Below are positions 43,411 to 52,257 of a DNA stretch of 64,000 nt, piece by piece; positions within the stretch are counted from its first letter, which is position 1; each line of letters begins with the position of its first letter. Source of the DNA: Stenotrophomonas sp. BIGb0135 (lineage in GTDB: Bacteria; Pseudomonadota; Gammaproteobacteria; Xanthomonadales; Xanthomonadaceae). The translations under genes were made by a program, and so were the position numbers. The notes below the pieces were generated by a model. That model worked only from the letters and a program-made list of their open reading frames with translations, had not been told where the DNA came from and did not search any database. The stretch covers positions 248,001-312,000 of the forward strand of contig NZ_JANUDX010000001.1 in NCBI RefSeq assembly GCF_024810105.1, written 5' to 3'.

Positions 43411-43959
43411 TCAGAAGCGGAATTCGCCGCCCACGCTGACCGTCTCCACCTCGACGTCCACGCCGCTGAACTCGCCCTTGCGGCGGTCGTAATTGAGGCT
43501 CAGGCCCCAGCGGCGGTTGAAGTCGTACCCCACATTGACCCCGTAGTAGGGCTTGGTCGAGCTTTCGTCATCGACCACGTCGAAGGTGTCCTCGCGGACC
43601 TGCGCGGTCATGCGCGCGACGCCCGCACGTGCACCGATGAAGAAGCCGGTGTTGTCGGCGCCGAAGTTCTTCTTCGCCACCACGCCCACGCCGATCGAGA
43701 CCAGGTCCAGCTCCTCGTCGTAGCCGAGGTCCTTGTTGTACAGCGAACCGACATGGCCTTCGACACCGATGTTCGGGGTGAACCAGTAGCCGCCGCCGAC
43801 CACGCCGGAGGTGTCGGACTCGCTGCCGCGGAACCCGTCATAGCGCACTTCGGTATCGCTGCTGCCCAGCTCGGCGCGGAGGAATGCCTGGCCGGCCATG
43901 GCGTCGGTGGACAGGGTGGCCAGCGCGATCGCGGCGACCAGGGTCACGTACTTGTTCAT
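43411..43959 (-). CDS. Outer membrane beta-barrel protein (OmpX/OmpA-barrel-like)
   Basis: 182 residues with a signal peptide (ending near DAMAG). Alternating beta strands run through the sequence (FLRAELGSSDTEVRYDG, YWFTPNIGVEGHVGSLY, YYGVNVGYDFNRRWGLSLNYDR), and it ends in the outer-membrane insertion signature VSVGGEFRF with a terminal phenylalanine. Length fits an eight-strand barrel. It has its own terminator. Specific function unknown. Confidence 0.8.
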   Translation of the reverse strand: MNKYVTLVAAIALATLSTDAMAGQAFLRAELGSSDTEVRYDGFRGSESDTSGVVGGGYWFTPNIGVEGHVGSLYNKDLGYDEELDLVSIGVGVVAKKNFGADNTGFFIGARAGVARMTAQVREDTFDVVDDESSTKPYYGVNVGYDFNRRWGLSLNYDRRKGEFSGVDVEVETVSVGGEFRF

Positions 43960-44080
43960 TCAGATCCTTCCAAAAAGTGGGTTGCCCCTCTGGGCGGCGC
44001 CACTCTGCCTCCTGTTCATGTTTGTGTCAATTGCGTTAAGTGAGAGCGCGCTCGGATGTGTGCCAACGTCGCATACGCGA

Positions 44081-44776
44081 TCAGGGCGACGTCGCAGGCG
44101 CGTCCTTGAGCGAGGCGTCCAGAAGCGCTGAATAGACGTCCAGCCGGGTGCGCGTGCCGACCAGGACCCAGCCGAGTGCATACAGCAGCACCATCGAAAA
44201 GATGAGAAGCCCCAGGACCGGGTTGACGTCGAACCCGCCGGCCCAATCGCCCGGCGTCCACGTCCGGAATTGAAGGTACAGCGCAACCAGTACGGGAAAC
44301 GGACCCAGCTTCTGCAGCCCGCCGTACATCAGTCCCATGCGGTCGGTCATGGTCTTCTGAAGCGCAAGGACGAACCGAAGTCGCTCTTCCCGCTCAGCGG
44401 CGGGGAACGCGCTGAGCTGCTTCACCAGATGCGTCCAATAGGCGAAGTTGGCGTCCATTTCGGCCGCATGCGAGAGCCGCGGGCGGAGGTATTGGCCTCC
44501 TTCTCTCTTGAGCATCAGGAACAGGAAAAGAGTGAAGCCGGAGACTTCGATGGCCAGGCAGGCGGTGAGAACCATCAGCGCCCACGACAGCGGCAGCACG
44601 CTGACGGGCAGCATCCCTGTGGTCAGTCCTGCCGCAGTGGCGGCGACCCCTGTCCCGAGCGCCCAGCGCTCCAGCCGAGAGGCCTTGGGATGGATGCTCT
44701 GCTCGTTGTACTGCTGCACTTGCCTGTACAGCCACGAGAAGGACAGCCCGGGTTCCGGAACTACCTGCATATCCAT
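44081..44776 (-). CDS. Membrane protein of unknown function
   Basis: 231 residues. A polar N-terminal 45 residues (SWLYRQVQQYNEQSIHPKAS) is followed by hydrophobic segments at about 46-65 and 66-90 (LSWALMVLTACLAIEVSGFTLFLFLMLKR) and at about 190-212 (GLLIFSMVLLYALGWVLVG), with a soluble central loop. No family recognised. It is monocistronic, with about 220 bases free upstream. Confidence 0.55.
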   Translation of the reverse strand: MDMQVVPEPGLSFSWLYRQVQQYNEQSIHPKASRLERWALGTGVAATAAGLTTGMLPVSVLPLSWALMVLTACLAIEVSGFTLFLFLMLKREGGQYLRPRLSHAAEMDANFAYWTHLVKQLSAFPAAEREERLRFVLALQKTMTDRMGLMYGGLQKLGPFPVLVALYLQFRTWTPGDWAGGFDVNPVLGLLIFSMVLLYALGWVLVGTRTRLDVYSALLDASLKDAPATSP

Positions 44777-44997
44777 TGCGGCTCATCCTCCTGTCGATGG
44801 ACACCCGCCCTGCCCAGTGGGTTGCAGACCCGCCGGCGCACCATCTTACCGGCAGGACGCTGCCAGCGCGCCGCGATCAACACTGCGCCTTAACCGGCCT
44901 TGCCTATCCTGCGGGCAGCCGCTGCCGCCCACCGCGGTGTTCGCGCAGGGAGGCGGATGCGGCGCGTTGGACCTGGTCGAACCACTCAAGGAGCATC

Positions 44998-45276
44998 ATG
45001 AAAAACCTCAATGCCGTCATCCTCGCAGGCTGCCTGTTCGGCCTGAGCAACAGCGCCTTGGCCGATACGGTCAACCTGACCAACAGCGCCGATGGCGCCA
45101 CCCGTGATGCGGGCCTTGCCGCGGTGAAAAAGAAGCTGCAGGACGCCTGCGCCGAGCGCAAGGGCACGGCGATCACCGACTCATTCGAGGTCGTCTTCGA
45201 GAAGACCAGCGCGAACCCGGGCGTGCCCAAGCCGTACTACGTGGACGGCAGGATGCAATGCGATCTTCCGGGCTGA
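44998..45276 (+). CDS. Small exported protein of unknown function
   Basis: 92 residues with AAGGAG before the ATG. The signal peptide MKNLNAVILAGCLFGLSNSA ends at ALA-D; the mature part of about 70 residues has two cysteines (LQDACAERKG, MQCDLPG) and would be periplasmic. It is upstream of the SPFH gene but 122 bases away. No family recognised. Confidence 0.6.
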   Translation: MKNLNAVILAGCLFGLSNSALADTVNLTNSADGATRDAGLAAVKKKLQDACAERKGTAITDSFEVVFEKTSANPGVPKPYYVDGRMQCDLPG

Positions 45277-45398
45277 TCGGGGCGGCCTTCGCGCCCGGTT
45301 CGTCGCGACGGCGCCCCTGATCGCCCCTGCCCTGCTGCTGATATAGTCGGCCGGCATGACGGGCACCCTGCCCGTCCACGTATTACAGGGAGTTGGTC

Positions 45399-46547
45399 AT
45401 GGGTCTGGTACAGGCGGTGAAAGGTGCAGTCGGTGGTGTTCTGGCCGACCAGTGGAAGGATTTCTTCACCGTGCCGACGGGCCTGCCGTCCACGGCGGCC
45501 CTCTTCGCCGCCGTCCCGCGCGGCACCAATGCCGGGCGCGGCTCCAACACCAGTGCGTCCTCGAACATCATCAGCAATGGGTCGAAGATCGTCGTGCCGG
45601 AGGGCTACGGCCTGCTGCTGTTCCAGGACGGGGCGATCACCGGCTTCGTCGCCGAGCCGGGTGGCTATGAATGGCGTTCGGACGATGCCAACTCGCAGTC
45701 GATCTTCGCTGGCGATGGGCTGGTCGGGCCGTTGATCAAGCAGAGCTGGGAGCGCTTCAAGTTCGGCGGCCAGCCGGGCTCGCAGCAGGCGGCGTTCTTT
45801 GTGTCGCTCAAGGAACTGCCGGACAACCGTTTCGGCACCCAGTCGGAGATCTACTGGGACGACGGTTTCCTGGGCACGCAGGTCGGCGCGCTGACGCGCG
45901 GTTCGTACACGCTGAAGATCGTCGATCCGATCCTGTTCGTGAAGAATTTCGTGCCGGCCAGCTACCTGCAGCCGGGCCAGGTGTTCGACTTCACCGATCT
46001 GGACAACGCGGCAGCCAGCCAGTTGTTCAATGAAGTGGTGGGCTCGCTCGCGCCGGCCTTCAGCCTGTATACCAACGACCCGGGCAAGGGCAACCGCATC
46101 ACCAAGCTGCAGCAGGACTCGCTCGGCTTCGCGCAGAGCCTGTCGGCCGCCGTCGAACAGGGCTACCAGTGGAAGTCCGACCGCGGCCTGGCCATCGTCA
46201 AGACGGCGATCGTGTCGATCGAGTACGACGCCAACACCCGCGAACTGCTCAAGACCGTGCAGCGTGCCGATGCGCTGGCCGGTTCGCGCGGCAACTCGAA
46301 CCTGCAGGCCAGTGTCGCCCAGGGCATCCAGTCTGCCGGCGAGAACGGTGGTGCGGCCGGGTTGGTGGGCGTGGGCATGGCGTCGGGCATGTTCGGCGCC
46401 GGCGCCCTGCAGCAGCCGGCCACGCCTGCGGCCCCGGCCGCGGATGACCCGGTGGCCAAGTTGAAGAAGGCCAAGGAGATGCTGGATCTGGGCCTGATCA
46501 CCCAGGACGACTACGACACGCTCAAAGCCAAGGCGCTGGGCCTGTAA
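45399..46547 (+). CDS. SPFH-domain protein with C-terminal SHOCT motif (YdjI-like)
   Basis: 382 residues. The body is of the type annotated as virion core-like/SPFH: GLVQAVKGAVGGVLADQWKDFF at the start, NIISNGSKIVVPEGYGLLLFQDG, and a long helical region. The C-terminal 35 residues (DPVAKLKKAKEMLDLGLITQDDYDTLKAKAL) are a SHOCT helix, used for oligomerisation. The ATG has AGGGAG upstream; TTG 45393 is less likely. The gene is followed at 21 bases by a zinc-ribbon protein gene, as in the Bacillus ydj operon, where such proteins are tied to membrane stress. Function here is inferred. Confidence 0.8.
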   Translation: MGLVQAVKGAVGGVLADQWKDFFTVPTGLPSTAALFAAVPRGTNAGRGSNTSASSNIISNGSKIVVPEGYGLLLFQDGAITGFVAEPGGYEWRSDDANSQSIFAGDGLVGPLIKQSWERFKFGGQPGSQQAAFFVSLKELPDNRFGTQSEIYWDDGFLGTQVGALTRGSYTLKIVDPILFVKNFVPASYLQPGQVFDFTDLDNAAASQLFNEVVGSLAPAFSLYTNDPGKGNRITKLQQDSLGFAQSLSAAVEQGYQWKSDRGLAIVKTAIVSIEYDANTRELLKTVQRADALAGSRGNSNLQASVAQGIQSAGENGGAAGLVGVGMASGMFGAGALQQPATPAAPAADDPVAKLKKAKEMLDLGLITQDDYDTLKAKALGL

Positions 46548-46568
46548 GGCCCAGGACGCGCGTAGACC

Positions 46569-47918
46569 ATGTCCGATTCCAGAATTCCGCCGCCGCTGCC
46601 GTCGTCGGCGCCGCCCCCGTTGCCGCCTGCGCCGCCCTCGCCCGTGAGCGGCCCGGGCTCGCCACGGGAGGTGCCGCCGTTGCCGGGCACCTTCCCGGTC
46701 GACCCGACCACCCTGCCCCCGCCGATTCGTGACGAACTGCTGGCGCCGGACCCGGTCGCCCTCGATACCGCCGCCGAGGAACTCAAGGACGGCGTCAATC
46801 GCTGTCCGAAGTGTGGCTCGAGCGATGTCCGGCTCCGGATCGGCACGGACGTGCTGGTCTGCCAGTTCTGCCGCAATGAATGGCATGGTGCGCTGGTGGA
46901 GCAGGAATTCGGGCTGGGTGACGGCATCGACCAGCTGCGGGGCACCGTCATTGCCTCCGGTGCGCGAGATATCGAGGCCGACACCGCCAGCCTGATGAGT
47001 TTCAAGTGCACCGGCTGCGGTGCCGAGGTGACCATCAACACCGAGAGCACGATGACCGCCCGCTGCCACTGGTGCCGGCACGTGTTCGGCGTCAACGAGC
47101 AGGTGGCCAACGGAGCGGTGCCCGATGCGGTGCTGCCCTTCCGGATCAGCAAGACCGATGCGGTGGCCCGCATCCGGCAGTTCGTGGACAAGCGTCGCCT
47201 GTTCGCCTTGAAGGCGTTCAAGCAGGAGTTCACTCCGGAAAACGTGATCGGCGTGTACCTGCCCTACATGATCGTGGACAGCAACGTGAGCGCCGCGGTG
47301 GCCGGCAAGGGCGAGATCAAGACGCGGGAGTACACCCGCGGCACCGAGAAGAATCGCAAGACGTACTACGATGCCAATGTGTACCAGGTGGAGCGCCAGG
47401 TGGACTTCACCGTGGACGACCTGCCGCTGGAGTCATCGGCCGAGCGCGGCAACCTCGACACGCGCACCAACACCAACAACATCATCAACACCATCCTGCC
47501 GTTCGATACCAAGAATGCGCTGAAGTGGAATGCGTCCTACCTGATGGGGTTCACCACGGAAAAGCGCAACCTGGACGTGGAGAAGCTGCGCCCACGGCTG
47601 GAAGACCAGTTGCTGTCCATCGCCCGTGCCCAGGTCGAGGGCTCGGTGCGGCGCTACGACCGGGGCGTGCGCTGGGAGCAGGAACGGCTGGACGTGCACG
47701 GCACGCGCTGGGTGTCGATGTACCTGCCGGTATGGCTGTATTCCTACCACCAGCCGGGCAGCAACGGCGGCATGCTGCACTACATCGCGGTGAACGGGCG
47801 TACCGGCGAAACCATGGGCAGCGTGCCGGTGCAGCAGTGGAAGCTGCTGCTCGCCGCGCTCACCACGGGCACGATCATCGAAGCGCTCGTCCTTTTCTTC
47901 CTGGTGGCTTCCTCATGA
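46569..47918 (+). CDS. Zinc-ribbon membrane protein (TFIIB-type ribbon), partner of the SPFH gene
   Basis: 449 residues: a proline-rich N-terminus of about 60 residues, a first ribbon (RCPKCGSSDVRLRIGTDVLVCQFCRNEW), a second ribbon (FKCTGCGAEVTINTESTMTARCHWCRHVF), a domain of about 250 residues with VIGVYLPYMIVDSNVSAAVAG, and a C-terminal helix (LLLAALTTGTIIEALVLFFLV) as membrane anchor. Two CxxC pairs per ribbon are intact. The stop overlaps the start of the next gene (TCATGAG), so three genes form one operon. Confidence 0.78.
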   Translation: MSDSRIPPPLPSSAPPPLPPAPPSPVSGPGSPREVPPLPGTFPVDPTTLPPPIRDELLAPDPVALDTAAEELKDGVNRCPKCGSSDVRLRIGTDVLVCQFCRNEWHGALVEQEFGLGDGIDQLRGTVIASGARDIEADTASLMSFKCTGCGAEVTINTESTMTARCHWCRHVFGVNEQVANGAVPDAVLPFRISKTDAVARIRQFVDKRRLFALKAFKQEFTPENVIGVYLPYMIVDSNVSAAVAGKGEIKTREYTRGTEKNRKTYYDANVYQVERQVDFTVDDLPLESSAERGNLDTRTNTNNIINTILPFDTKNALKWNASYLMGFTTEKRNLDVEKLRPRLEDQLLSIARAQVEGSVRRYDRGVRWEQERLDVHGTRWVSMYLPVWLYSYHQPGSNGGMLHYIAVNGRTGETMGSVPVQQWKLLLAALTTGTIIEALVLFFLVASS

Positions 47919-48166
47919 GTGATGACAGTGGGCTCTGGTTGCTGGCCGCAGGTCCGGCCGGCGCGACGGCGCTGTACTGGGCGCTGTACCGCTACTACCG
48001 CAATACCGACAAGTCCCACGCATTCGAGCGCGAGACCGAGGTGGAGGCCAAGCCGGTGACCGGCTCGGACCGCCTGGTGGACACGGTGACGGGCACGCAG
48101 GAGACCCGCATCCGCGGCGACAACGTGCGTGCCTACCGCAACCGGGTAATGCGCGACAGCAGCTGA
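47915..48166 (+). CDS. Small membrane protein of the SPFH operon
   Basis: 83 residues with one hydrophobic helix near the N-terminus (GLWLLAAGPAGATALYWALYRYY) and a charged tail. The four-base overlap with the zinc-ribbon gene supports translation. No family recognised. Confidence 0.65.
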   Translation: MSDDSGLWLLAAGPAGATALYWALYRYYRNTDKSHAFERETEVEAKPVTGSDRLVDTVTGTQETRIRGDNVRAYRNRVMRDSS

Positions 48167-48191
48167 GCGCCCGGGTTGCGGGCACGAAAGT

Positions 48192-48224
48192 GCCGTGCCC
48201 GCCCCTTCCCCGGGCGGGCACGGC
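48192..48224. terminator. Bidirectional terminator
   Basis: A perfect 13-bp stem (GCCGTGCCCGCCC with GGGCGGGCACGGC) and a 7-base loop, between the converging SPFH operon and the roadblock operon. Confidence 0.75.
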
Positions 48225-48269
48225 GTCCCCATGATTCACGGGCGCCGGGATGGCGCCAGCGCTGTTACA

Positions 48270-48689
48270 TCAATGCGCGGCGTCGCTCGGGAGCGTGGCG
48301 GCGAGCCGGCGTACGCACTGCTTGGCGTGCCACAGCACCTGCCCCATCGCGCTGGTCTGGTCGCATGCGGCCATCAACAGTTGCGGCGGCTGCACCGGGA
48401 TGGTCAGCATGAGCACTTTGCCGTGCGAGGCTTCGAGGATCAGCGCGCCGAGCGAGCCGATCGCCAGTTCGCGGCCGAGCGCCTCGGCCAGGGCCAGCAT
48501 CGAGCTGGTCATCGCGGCCAGGCGGCTGACGGTTTCTTCTTCGCGCCCGACCTGTGCAAGGGCGAAGCCATCCAGGCTGGCGACCACCACGCCCATCAGC
48601 CCGTCCACGTCGTGCACGAGGGTGCTCAGGTGTGCGTCGACCTGCGCACGCACCGGGGCGATCGCCGCCATGGGGGAGGCGTCACTCAT
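48270..48689 (-). CDS. Roadblock/LC7-domain protein (MglB-like)
   Basis: 139 residues covering one roadblock domain: VDAHLSTLVHDVDGLMGVVVASLDGFALAQVG, then SMLALAEALGRELAIGSLGALILEASHGKVLMLTI. Roadblock proteins pair with small Ras-like GTPases and often act as their activators. The start overlaps the end of the GTPase gene by eight bases. The partner GTPase is the likely target. Confidence 0.8.
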   Translation of the reverse strand: MSDASPMAAIAPVRAQVDAHLSTLVHDVDGLMGVVVASLDGFALAQVGREEETVSRLAAMTSSMLALAEALGRELAIGSLGALILEASHGKVLMLTIPVQPPQLLMAACDQTSAMGQVLWHAKQCVRRLAATLPSDAAH

Positions 48690-49233
48690 GGCAGGCCACC
48701 AGGGCTTGGCATTCAATCTGGCTCATCAATACATCCATTACGGTAAGAACCTGCATCGGATCGCGCGGATCCACCATCACGATGGGCAGCTGTCCCTCAT
48801 CGCGTTCCAGCCATTGTTCGCAGGCCGCGCGTCGGGTCGGGCTGGCGTCATCCATCCGGGTAATCCCCATCACCACCGGCAGCGGCGCGGGATGGCGGTC
48901 GACCGCGTCCAGGTACGGCCTTATCTGCTGGTCCGGTGGCCCCGCATCGGCGTTGACCAGCACGATCGCACCGCTCGCGCCTTCCAGCAGGATCGGCCAC
49001 AGGAAGTCGAACCGGATCTGGCCGGGCGTGCCGTACAGGCGCAGGCGGTCACCGCCGGGCAGGTCGATGTCGCCGTAGTCCAGGGCCACCGTGGTGAACG
49101 GCTTGGCGGCGCTCGGGTCGGTATTGCGCACCTCGGTCGAGACCGCCCTGCCCTGCGCCAGGGCCTGGACCAGCGTCGACTTGCCCGCGCCCATTTCACC
49201 CAGCACCACGATCTTGTATTCACGCATTTTCAT
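48682..49233 (-). CDS. Small Ras-like GTPase (MglA-related)
   Basis: 183 residues. The P-loop is VLGEMGAGKSTLVQAL, the switch II region is LYGTPGQIRF (a DxxG-type motif in which GTPG is used, as in many prokaryotic Rab-like GTPases), and GITRMDD fits the base-recognition motif in altered form. Bacterial GTPases with a roadblock partner set cell polarity or control surface motility and pili. It follows the 49230-49928 gene with a four-base overlap. Confidence 0.8.
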   Translation of the reverse strand: MKMREYKIVVLGEMGAGKSTLVQALAQGRAVSTEVRNTDPSAAKPFTTVALDYGDIDLPGGDRLRLYGTPGQIRFDFLWPILLEGASGAIVLVNADAGPPDQQIRPYLDAVDRHPAPLPVVMGITRMDDASPTRRAACEQWLERDEGQLPIVMVDPRDPMQVLTVMDVLMSQIECQALVACHE

Positions 49234-49928
49234 CGACTCCAGCGGTTGCGCACATCGCGCCACATCCGGGCCAGCGCATTCCCGCCGGCCCGCGCCGCCG
49301 GGGCTGCCGTCAGCCTCGCTGCCGGGTCCGTGTCGGTGTGCGCATAGCCACTCAGATAGGCGGCATTGAAAAAGGCCTGGACCTCCTCGCGAGGCACGCC
49401 CAGGATCGAACTGCAGGCATCCACGTCGAGTGCATGCTGGATCAGCAGCGCGCAGATGCGGAAATCGTCATGGCGGTGGGCCAGGACGCGGAAGTCTGGC
49501 CAGCGCCCCAGCTTCACGCAGCTGTCCCGGCGCAGCGGCGGCAACGGCGCGTGGTCCGCGCAGGCGCCCAGGCCCACCTGCCAGAGCAGCGGGCGCAACG
49601 CCACCGGCCGCGCCCGCCGCGCCTGCACGTCGAACAACGCCCGCGCGATGGGGAGCAACTCCAGGCGCGGCACCGCATCCACCAGGGCCGCCTGGAGCAT
49701 TGCCAGCGACACCGCGGAGGGCTCGGCCAGCACCGCCTGGCTCTGCTCTGTGTCCAGCCAGCCCAGCAGCTTGCCGTTGCAGATGATGGCGACGCAGTGC
49801 ACCGGCCCGTGCTGGCGGCGCTCGCCCGTCAGGCGGCGGCGCAGGTCCTCCACGAAGGGGGGCGGCACCATCGCCATTGAAGGCAGTGCCGTGCATGCAT
49901 CGAACGGCGCGGGGCGGCAGCGGCTCAT
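49230..49928 (-). CDS. First gene of the roadblock/GTPase operon, unknown function
   Basis: 232 residues, no signal peptide or membrane helix. The N-terminal part (VHCVAIICNGKLLGWLDTEQSQAV) might be a small ligand-binding domain; the C-terminal part (ACSSILGVPREEVQAFFNAAYLSGYAH) is helical. The stop overlaps the GTPase start (ATGA), so the three proteins are made together and probably work together. No family named with confidence. Confidence 0.6.
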   Translation of the reverse strand: MSRCRPAPFDACTALPSMAMVPPPFVEDLRRRLTGERRQHGPVHCVAIICNGKLLGWLDTEQSQAVLAEPSAVSLAMLQAALVDAVPRLELLPIARALFDVQARRARPVALRPLLWQVGLGACADHAPLPPLRRDSCVKLGRWPDFRVLAHRHDDFRICALLIQHALDVDACSSILGVPREEVQAFFNAAYLSGYAHTDTDPAARLTAAPAARAGGNALARMWRDVRNRWSR

Positions 49929-50312
49929 GTCGCGCGCCTTGTCGCGGCCGCGGTCGATGAAACGGACAACATCATGGGGGGCTTCGTGTTTGAGCGGAGG
50001 CGTGGCAGGCGCCGCAGGGCGGTCACGTTGCGACGAGGCCTAGAAGACCATCCGGTGCCCTGCGCTGGCGATGCAAGAAGTGCGAAAACGCACCCGGCGC
50101 CGGCGTTTTGCAATGATTTGCAGCGGTGCGGCGCTACTGTGCATCACTGCGAACGGTGCAGCTCGCCTTTCGCACTATTTGTATATACAACAAATATTGA
50201 ATTGCCGAGAATTTCGGCTCAGAACGAGGTTCGGTGCAGCCGGAAGCGCACCTGCAGGCGTGCGGCAACGTGCCCGCGTCGTTTCCCCTGTTCGCCCGCA
50301 AGGAGTTGCACC
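49929..50312. promoter_or_regulatory. 384-bp divergent intergenic region with AT-rich palindrome
   Basis: The region lies between the GTPase operon (-) and the response regulator (+). It contains an AT-rich island at about 50160-50215 with the perfect palindrome TTGTATATACAA at 50179-50190, followed by CAAATATTG. In such GC-rich DNA this is likely a promoter or regulator-binding site. No gene is seen. Confidence 0.55.
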
Positions 50313-50993
50313 GTGACCATTCGCGTCATCATCGCTGACGACCATCCCGTCGTGCGCATGGGAGCCCGCGCCCTGCTGGAAAGTGCGGGGCGCTATCGCG
50401 TGGTGGCCGAGGCCGCCACCCCGGACGAGCTGCTGGGCGCGCTCGAACGCGCCCCTTGCGACGTGCTGATGACGGACTTTTCGATGCCCGGCGGATCGTC
50501 GCCCGACGGCCAGGCCATGCTGGCCATGATCCGGCGTCGGTATACGGCGCTGCCCGTGGTACTGATGACCATGGTGTCGAACGTGCCCACGCTGCGCATG
50601 GCGTTGAAGAACGGCGTGCGCGCGGTGATCGACAAAGTGTCTTCGGTGCAGGACATCCCGCGGGCGATCGACGAAGTGCTCGCCGGTGCGCTGTACATCA
50701 GCAGTGGGTTGCGGTCGCAGCTGTGCGCCGACGAGGAGCATGTCGGGTCGCTGTGCGCATGCCTGTCGCCGAAGGAACTGGAAGTGCTGCGGTTGTACTC
50801 CTCGGGGCTGAGCATCACCCAGATCGCCACGCGCCTGGATCGCAGCATCAGTACGATCAGCCGGCAGCGGATCTCAGCAATGAACAAGCTTGGCCTGCGC
50901 GCCGAGTCGGAGCTGTATGCGTTCGCCAGCGAGCATGGCCTGTCCATGTCGCCATCCTTGGCCCCGCACGCCCGCCTGCATACGGCGGCCTGA
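50313..50993 (+). CDS. RcsB-like response regulator
   Basis: 226 residues from GTG 50313, with AAGGAG upstream. The receiver begins TIRVIIADDHPVVRMGARALLE and has the acceptor aspartate in VLMTDFSMPGGSSPDG and lysine in AVIDKVSS. The HTH has LSPKELEVLRLYSSGLSITQIATRL and RSISTISRQRISAMNKLG. It is the third regulator of this kind in the window, with no kinase beside it. The divergent GTPase operon shares its upstream region and is a possible target. Confidence 0.85.
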   Translation: MTIRVIIADDHPVVRMGARALLESAGRYRVVAEAATPDELLGALERAPCDVLMTDFSMPGGSSPDGQAMLAMIRRRYTALPVVLMTMVSNVPTLRMALKNGVRAVIDKVSSVQDIPRAIDEVLAGALYISSGLRSQLCADEEHVGSLCACLSPKELEVLRLYSSGLSITQIATRLDRSISTISRQRISAMNKLGLRAESELYAFASEHGLSMSPSLAPHARLHTAA

Positions 50994-51033
50994 CGCCTGC
51001 CTCGGCCGCGCCGGACTGCGCGCGCGGGCACTC

Positions 51034-51062
51034 CCGGGGCGCCACACCCGGCGGCGCCCCGG
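51034..51062. terminator. Terminator hairpin between converging genes
   Basis: CCGGGGCGCC pairs perfectly with GGCGCCCCGG around a 9-base loop, between the response regulator stop and the stop of the 51073 gene. Confidence 0.65.
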
Positions 51063-51072
51063 TCACCACGCG

Positions 51073-51549
51073 TTATTCGGCGGTGATGCGTGCCTCGTCA
51101 CCGTTGCCATCGACGATCACCCGGCTGCCGACGGACAGGCCCGAGACGTTCTCGCGCAACTGGGTCGTGCTCAGCACGCGGCCCCCATCCAGGCGCACCT
51201 TGACCATGTAACGCGTGGCCGGGCCTTCGCCGGCGATCTTCTCGCCCACCACGCCGCCCACCTTGGAGCCGCCGGCGGCCGCGACCGGCACCGCGATCAC
51301 CCCGGCCTCAGCGTGGCCGGCGTTCGACAGCCCCGTGGCCGCCGCGAGGCCGCCGAGCATGCCCAGGTTCTGGCCCACGGCGCGCCCGAATCGCGTGCGC
51401 TTGGAGGTGTCCTCGCCACGGTTCTGGATGGGCTGCATCTCCTCGATCACGCCAGGCCGCTGCTTGGCCCATGCCGGTGCGGCCATCGTGGCTGAAACCA
51501 GCAACGCGGCCAGGACGGCGCGCATGGGCACGCGGAAAACGTTCTGCAT
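51073..51549 (-). CDS. Exported glycine-rich (SlyB-like) protein
   Basis: 158 residues. A signal peptide ending near PAWAK is followed by a glycine/alanine-rich stretch (GRAVGQNLGMLGGLAAATGL ... GGSKVGGVVGEKIAG), which resembles the glycine-zipper part of SlyB/Pcp proteins, and a C-terminal beta domain (RYMVKVRLDGGRVLSTTQ, VGSRVIVDGNGDEARITAE). There is no lipobox cysteine. A role in envelope integrity is likely for the family. Confidence 0.6.
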   Translation of the reverse strand: MQNVFRVPMRAVLAALLVSATMAAPAWAKQRPGVIEEMQPIQNRGEDTSKRTRFGRAVGQNLGMLGGLAAATGLSNAGHAEAGVIAVPVAAAGGSKVGGVVGEKIAGEGPATRYMVKVRLDGGRVLSTTQLRENVSGLSVGSRVIVDGNGDEARITAE

Positions 51550-51595
51550 GGGGCGAATCTCCTTGAGTGTGTGTGGGGCCGAACGACGTGCGCGG

Positions 51596-52021
51596 TCAGC
51601 GCCGCGGCTTGGGCCCGACGATGTCGGTGTCGCACTGGGGGCCGTCATGCTCCCAGCGGCGGATGATGCCGTCGCGGTCGGCGACGTAGGTGATGTCGCA
51701 GCGGTGTTCGGGAGGGTGTTTGACCTGGTGGTCGATGTATCGGAGGTCACCCACCGAGCCGTAGACGTTTTCGGTCCAGCCGGGCTTCTTGGTGTTGGAG
51801 GTGTAGTAGGTTTCCATCGAGGTATCGTCTTCGTCGATCTCGAGGCGGCCACCGTCAACGCGCAGCTGCACCAGCAGTTCGGACGCGTCGCGGCCGATCC
51901 ATGCGTCGGCGCGCGCCTTGGCGTCGGCGCTGAGCGTGCCCTCCGCGCTCGACGTGCCGGCCAGGCCGAGGCACAGCAGTGCGCAGGCCATGACGCGTGG
52001 CGTGAATGACAAAGCGTTCAT
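51596..52021 (-). CDS. Exported protein of unknown function
   Basis: 141 residues, ATG 52021 with GGGGAG upstream. The signal peptide ends near GTSSA; the mature part is acidic and includes AWIGRDASELLVQLRVDGGRLEIDED and two late cysteines (HRCDITY, PQCDTD). A short conserved start (DAWIGRDASELL) is typical of small hypothetical proteins linked with SlyB-like genes in this group. It may form an operon with the gene 46 bases downstream. Confidence 0.6.
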   Translation of the reverse strand: MNALSFTPRVMACALLCLGLAGTSSAEGTLSADAKARADAWIGRDASELLVQLRVDGGRLEIDEDDTSMETYYTSNTKKPGWTENVYGSVGDLRYIDHQVKHPPEHRCDITYVADRDGIIRRWEHDGPQCDTDIVGPKPRR

Positions 52022-52257
52022 CGGCAAGACTCCCCGTCCTGGTGGGATGCTGGTGCTGCAGCACGCCCACGGTCTAAATGGTTATCTTGGTGAGTCTAGG
52101 TACGTGATCGATGGGCGCCTATCGGGATTGATTGGATGTTCGGGTAGGGATACTCCTACTCGATCTGGCGCCCCGGCGGCGGTGGACGACCTGGCGGCGG
52201 GATGACCGCTTCGGTGGGGATCGCTATGCTGCCCTGCCCCCTTTCGAGGAACGTCGC

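Noticed and set aside
52144..52159. Hairpin GTAGG-GATACT-CCTAC before the prolyl aminopeptidase gene
   Set aside because: The stem has only five pairs. It starts like the GTAG hairpins of the phage region but is too short to call the same element.
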